From the NCBI GenBank assembly GCA_002423285.1, contig DIVF01000039.1, forward strand, positions 1 through 44,777: 44,777 bases of DNA, given 5' to 3'. Within the stretch, counting starts at the first letter, position 1. Every line of letters starts with the position of its first letter. The DNA comes from Micavibrio sp. UBA6139 (lineage in GTDB: Bacteria > Pseudomonadota > Alphaproteobacteria > Micavibrionales > Micavibrionaceae). The notes under the pieces are model-generated. The model was not told the origin of the DNA. It searched no databases and worked only from the letters and a program-made list of their open reading frames with translations. Shown one piece after another: positions 42,128-44,777 of this stretch. The translations under genes and the position numbers were made by a program.

Positions 42128-43075
42128 ATGAGTAAACTCGATTTTGAAAAACCGATTCTGGAACTGGAAGCCAAGATTGCGGAACTGCGCAATGTCGGCA
42201 GTGATTCATCGCTGAACATCAGTGACGAAATTCGCCGCATGCAGGCCAAGGCGGATCGTCTGCTGCAACAGACCTACGGTAAACTGACCCCGGTGCAAAA
42301 GGTGCAAGTAGCGCGTCATCAGGACCGTCCGCATTTCCTCGACTATGTGCGCGGGATGATCGAAGATTTCACGCCGCTGGCTGGCGACCGCCGCTTCGCG
42401 GAAGATAAAGCCTTGCTGGGTGGCCTTGGCCGCTTCAAAGGGCGTTCCGTTGTCATCATGGGTCAGGAAAAAGGCAGCGATACAGAAAGCCGTATCCGCC
42501 ACAATTTCGGCATGGCTCGTCCAGAAGGATACCGTAAGGCACAACGCCTGTTGGAAATGGCATCACAATATCAATTGCCGGTGATTACACTGGTTGATAC
42601 CGCTGGTGCTTACCCGGGTGTTGGCGCAGAAGAACGCGGCCAGGCGGAAGCCATCGCGAAATCCATCGAAGCCTGCCTGCGCACAAAGGCCCCGATCCTG
42701 TCCGTCGTCATTGGCGAGGGTGGATCAGGCGGTGCTATTGCGATTGCGACCGCAGACCGCGTCTTTATGCTGGAACACTCTATCTACTCCGTCATTTCAC
42801 CAGAAGGCTGCGCGTCCATCCTGTGGCGCAGCGCGGACCATGCCGATGATGCCGCCACCGCCCTGAAACTAACGGCTGAGGACATGCTGGGCCTGAAACT
42901 GATTGATGGCATCATTCAAGAGCCTATCGGCGGTGCCCACCGCGCCAAGGAACAAACCATTGAGAACGTGGCAAAACAGCTCGATTCCTCGCTGAACAGC
43001 CTGATCCCGTGGAATGACAATGATTTGAAACAATCCCGCCGGGATAAATTCCTGGCCATGGGCCGTAACCTGTAA
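42128..43075 (+). CDS. accA: acetyl-CoA carboxylase carboxyltransferase subunit alpha
   Basis: A 315-residue subunit that with AccD transfers the carboxyl group from biotin to acetyl-CoA, the committed step of fatty-acid synthesis. Landmarks include the N-terminal LDFEKPILELEAKIAELR, RPHFLDYV, the VDTAGAYPGVGAEERGQAEAIA block and GEGGSGGAIAIATADRVFMLEHSIYSVISPEGCASILWR. Length is typical. It stands after xerD with its own strong terminator. Confidence 0.98.
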   Translation: MSKLDFEKPILELEAKIAELRNVGSDSSLNISDEIRRMQAKADRLLQQTYGKLTPVQKVQVARHQDRPHFLDYVRGMIEDFTPLAGDRRFAEDKALLGGLGRFKGRSVVIMGQEKGSDTESRIRHNFGMARPEGYRKAQRLLEMASQYQLPVITLVDTAGAYPGVGAEERGQAEAIAKSIEACLRTKAPILSVVIGEGGSGGAIAIATADRVFMLEHSIYSVISPEGCASILWRSADHADDAATALKLTAEDMLGLKLIDGIIQEPIGGAHRAKEQTIENVAKQLDSSLNSLIPWNDNDLKQSRRDKFLAMGRNL

Positions 43076-43102
43076 GCATTACAGGCCAGATAAACGAATT
43101 CA

Positions 43103-43125
43103 GGGGGGCAATAGCCCCCCTTTTT
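43103..43125 (+). terminator. rho-independent terminator after accA
   Basis: GGGGGGC, a 4-base loop and GCCCCCC are followed at once by T5, starting 27 bases after the accA stop. Confidence 0.9.
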
Positions 43126-43178
43126 CATGCCGCCGCATGGATGGAGGCGTCTTTAAGAAAATTTTACCGTTTCGTTCC

Positions 43179-43184
43179 TATACT
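43179..43184 (+). promoter_or_regulatory. -10 box candidate close to the start codon
   Basis: TATACT lies 8 bases before ATG 43193. Transcription from it would start within about two bases of the ATG, giving a leaderless mRNA; no clear Shine-Dalgarno is present in front of the ATG. No good -35 is visible. Confidence 0.35.
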
Positions 43185-43192
43185 TTGCGGTA

Positions 43193-44188
43193 ATGACGGG
43201 GATTCAGATTGTTACCTTCGATAAAGAGAATGAAGCCTTCTGCGGCGTGGTCGCAGAACAGCATGGCGCACGCCCCTGCCTTCATATCCTTGAACTGGCC
43301 GAAAACAAGGCCGCCCCACTGAACGAATCTTTCCTGCAAGGGTGCCAAGCCCTGCGCGATCAATTCTTCCCACATCTGGGCATGAACCAGATTGACTGGA
43401 CCTACACCAACGGCATCTGTCACAGCGATGTATCGTTTGAAGAACATGCCGGCGCAGTGACCAAAATCAACCTGAACGGCAATCATCTGGGCGGACGGAA
43501 CTTTAAGCTCCCTCAGAAGTTTTATAATGATGCACTGGCCTCCCCCGATGGGTTCGAACATGAGCTGACATCGGGTCATGGTTTTATTCGTGGCGGTGTT
43601 TCCGCTATTTATCCTGTGCCTGTCGCCGGTGTTCCAAACAACACCCTGTATTTCAAACCAAACCAGTATGAAGGCATGATCACCGTTTTGGTCGATGCGC
43701 AGAAATTTGTGGCCGCCTGGCGCGAGCAAGAAGCATCCCATATCCGCAAACACACCGCCGCCAAAGAACAAGAAGGCCGTGGGCCATCACGGATGTTGCG
43801 CGGCCTGTTTGCTCGGGCCCACGACAATATGCCGGAAGCAGACCCCGATCTGGATGGCCGCATCCATGATTTTAAACTGTTTGATTCAAGCGTTGCACGC
43901 AGCCGTGATGCCATCTGGAAGAACACCAGCCCCGAACACCCGATGCCAACGGCATTTTTGAATTTTGACCCGGCCAATCCCCATGGTGCCATTGCATTTT
44001 TGAATGGCCGCCACCGCGTCTTTAACGCGGCAAATCTTGGCGCACCCTATATCGCGATTGAGGTTGATGGTGATGTCGATGCGTTCCGCCAAAAATTCGA
44101 ATGGTCGGGCCCGGAAATTCAAAACGCCCCGGAAATACAAACGCCCCCGCCACAAATCGAACGTCACGTGGTGGCCATCGCACGATAA
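43193..44188 (+). CDS. unknown protein with ParB-like NGRHR motif
   Basis: A 331-residue soluble protein with no signal peptide; I do not recognise the family. The N-terminal half is mixed strand and helix with conserved-looking NQIDWTYTNG and RGGVSAIYPVPV segments. A charged helical region (about 170-215) follows. Near the C-terminus GAIAFLNGRHRVFNAANLGAPYIAIEV (NGRHR at 271-275) resembles the dGxHRxxAa motif of ParB/sulfiredoxin-like domains, which bind nucleotides. The last ~25 residues are Pro/Glu/Ile-rich. It is a single-gene unit with terminators on both sides. Confidence 0.75.
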   Translation: MTGIQIVTFDKENEAFCGVVAEQHGARPCLHILELAENKAAPLNESFLQGCQALRDQFFPHLGMNQIDWTYTNGICHSDVSFEEHAGAVTKINLNGNHLGGRNFKLPQKFYNDALASPDGFEHELTSGHGFIRGGVSAIYPVPVAGVPNNTLYFKPNQYEGMITVLVDAQKFVAAWREQEASHIRKHTAAKEQEGRGPSRMLRGLFARAHDNMPEADPDLDGRIHDFKLFDSSVARSRDAIWKNTSPEHPMPTAFLNFDPANPHGAIAFLNGRHRVFNAANLGAPYIAIEVDGDVDAFRQKFEWSGPEIQNAPEIQTPPPQIERHVVAIAR

Positions 44189-44204
44189 AAATAATCCGCA
44201 TGAA

Positions 44205-44236
44205 AAAACCCCGGCACCATGACCGGGGTTTTCTTT
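44205..44236 (+). terminator. rho-independent terminator after the NGRHR gene
   Basis: AAAACCCCGG and CCGGGGTTTT arms (44205-44214 and 44223-44232) with an 8-base loop and a following T-rich run form a good terminator 16 bases after the stop. The flanking A tract means it could also act on the minus strand, but the minus gene ends further away. Confidence 0.85.
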
Positions 44237-44290
44237 ATGGATGCGTGATAAAAAACTTATTGAACAGAAAAACAAAAGGGAATTGAAAAA

Positions 44291-44762
44291 CTAAGAATTG
44301 CCCGTTTCCTTCTGTACGCTCACGGCATGGGATACAACCATCGACGGAACAAATGCCCCCGCCCGATCATGCGGCGCAATTTCAGCCGGTTTTGACAATT
44401 GTTCAACCGTAATACGTGCGCGGGTCAGCATGTTATCAAAGCTGCCATGACCACAGCGGCGATGCCCGTCTTCGGTTGATGACGCGCGGAAATACAGCAT
44501 CAGGAAAACCCGGATTGCTGCCGTCAGTGACGTTTGTGGATTTTTACGAATCTGAATCAGGGAGCATAAATCATGGATCCGGCACCCTTCCCGCTGGGCG
44601 ATGTCCCTCAGGGCCGTCCACATTTCCGGTTCCAGCCGGACAGAGGTTCTGCGCCCTAATAACAGTGATATTCCGGCTAACCAGTGTACTACGCCCCGAA
44701 TCCTGCTCCTGTGTGAGTTTTTGTAGGCGCTCTGCTTCTTCCATTAATGCTTGTATAGTCAT
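44291..44762 (-). pseudogene. ribbon-helix-helix (RHH_4-type) DNA-binding protein, frameshifted
   Basis: Two overlapping minus-strand frames together make one RHH_4-family regulator of about 156 residues. The upstream frame (ATG 44762) supplies MTIQALMEEAERLQK up to LVSRNITVI. The downstream frame continues GRRTSVRLEPEMWTALRDIAQREG, then SLTAAIRVFLMLYFRA and the GHRRCGHG tail. The join needs removal of one base, the A opposite position 44657. The downstream frame alone has no start before the Met of EPEMW, which would cut off the DNA-contacting beta strand. It is either a real pseudogene, a sequencing error, or a frameshifted product; the family is otherwise clear. Confidence 0.75.
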
Positions 44763-44777
44763 TCCAAATAACAATCG

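Overview
The window is an ordinary-looking chromosomal segment of an alphaproteobacterium, with moderate GC (a little over half by eye), dense coding and short gaps. Alphaproteobacterial marker families are a DUF4167 protein beside prmC and clpB, a TIGR02302/DUF4175 protein after lysA, a RodZ-type HTH protein next to ispG, a HIG1-like twin-TM protein after ubiG, an MJ0042 zinc-ribbon protein opposite ftsEX, an RHH_4-type DNA-binding gene, and the block CorC-aroB-aroK ... xerD-accA. The gene mix and moderate GC would suit a Rhodospirillales/Micavibrio-like lineage; that assignment is inference from remembered gene order, not a search. No rRNA, tRNA, CRISPR, prophage or transposase gene was seen.

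Layout. 0.1-2.5 kb: M17 aminopeptidase and NlpC/P60 hydrolase (+). 2.5-4.6 kb: a lipoprotein and an orphan MurC-like ligase (-). 4.6-4.97 kb: gap packed with stem-loops. 5-17.4 kb: a largely minus-strand housekeeping block (lysC, rodZ, ispG, prfA, prmC, DUF4167, DUF805, clpB), interrupted twice by plus-strand genes of unknown function: three tandem paralogs between prfA and prmC, and a putative HExxH metallopeptidase between ispG and rodZ. 17.5-20.3 kb: ubiG and HIG1 (+) facing a pentapeptide-repeat protein and a TlpA thioredoxin (-). 20.3-24.4 kb: lptM-like lipoprotein, lysA, DUF4175 (+). 24.4-24.65 kb: a 244-bp MITE-like element with 33-bp perfect inverted ends. 24.6-29.3 kb: zinc-ribbon protein (-), then an exported repeat protein, ftsE, ftsX, DUF218 protein and plsC (+). 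29.3-32.6 kb: chorismate mutase, methyltransferase, Nudix hydrolase, parvulin PPIase (-). 32.9-35.6 kb: secA (+). 35.7-38.7 kb: CorC-like, aroB, aroK (-). 38.8-43.1 kb: small membrane protein, large exported protein, xerD, accA (+). 43.2-44.8 kb: an unknown protein with an NGRHR motif (+) and a frameshifted ribbon-helix-helix gene (-).

Functional themes are envelope growth and division (NlpC/P60, Mur ligase, RodZ, FtsEX, PlsC, DUF218), lysine/DAP synthesis (lysC, lysA), the shikimate-chorismate route (aroK, aroB, chorismate mutase), translation termination (prfA, prmC), protein export and folding (secA, PPIase, TlpA, clpB) and fatty-acid initiation (accA). The main novelty candidates are the three-gene paralog cluster with an internally duplicated GD module, the MITE-like element, and the lineage-specific HEHAH and NGRHR proteins.
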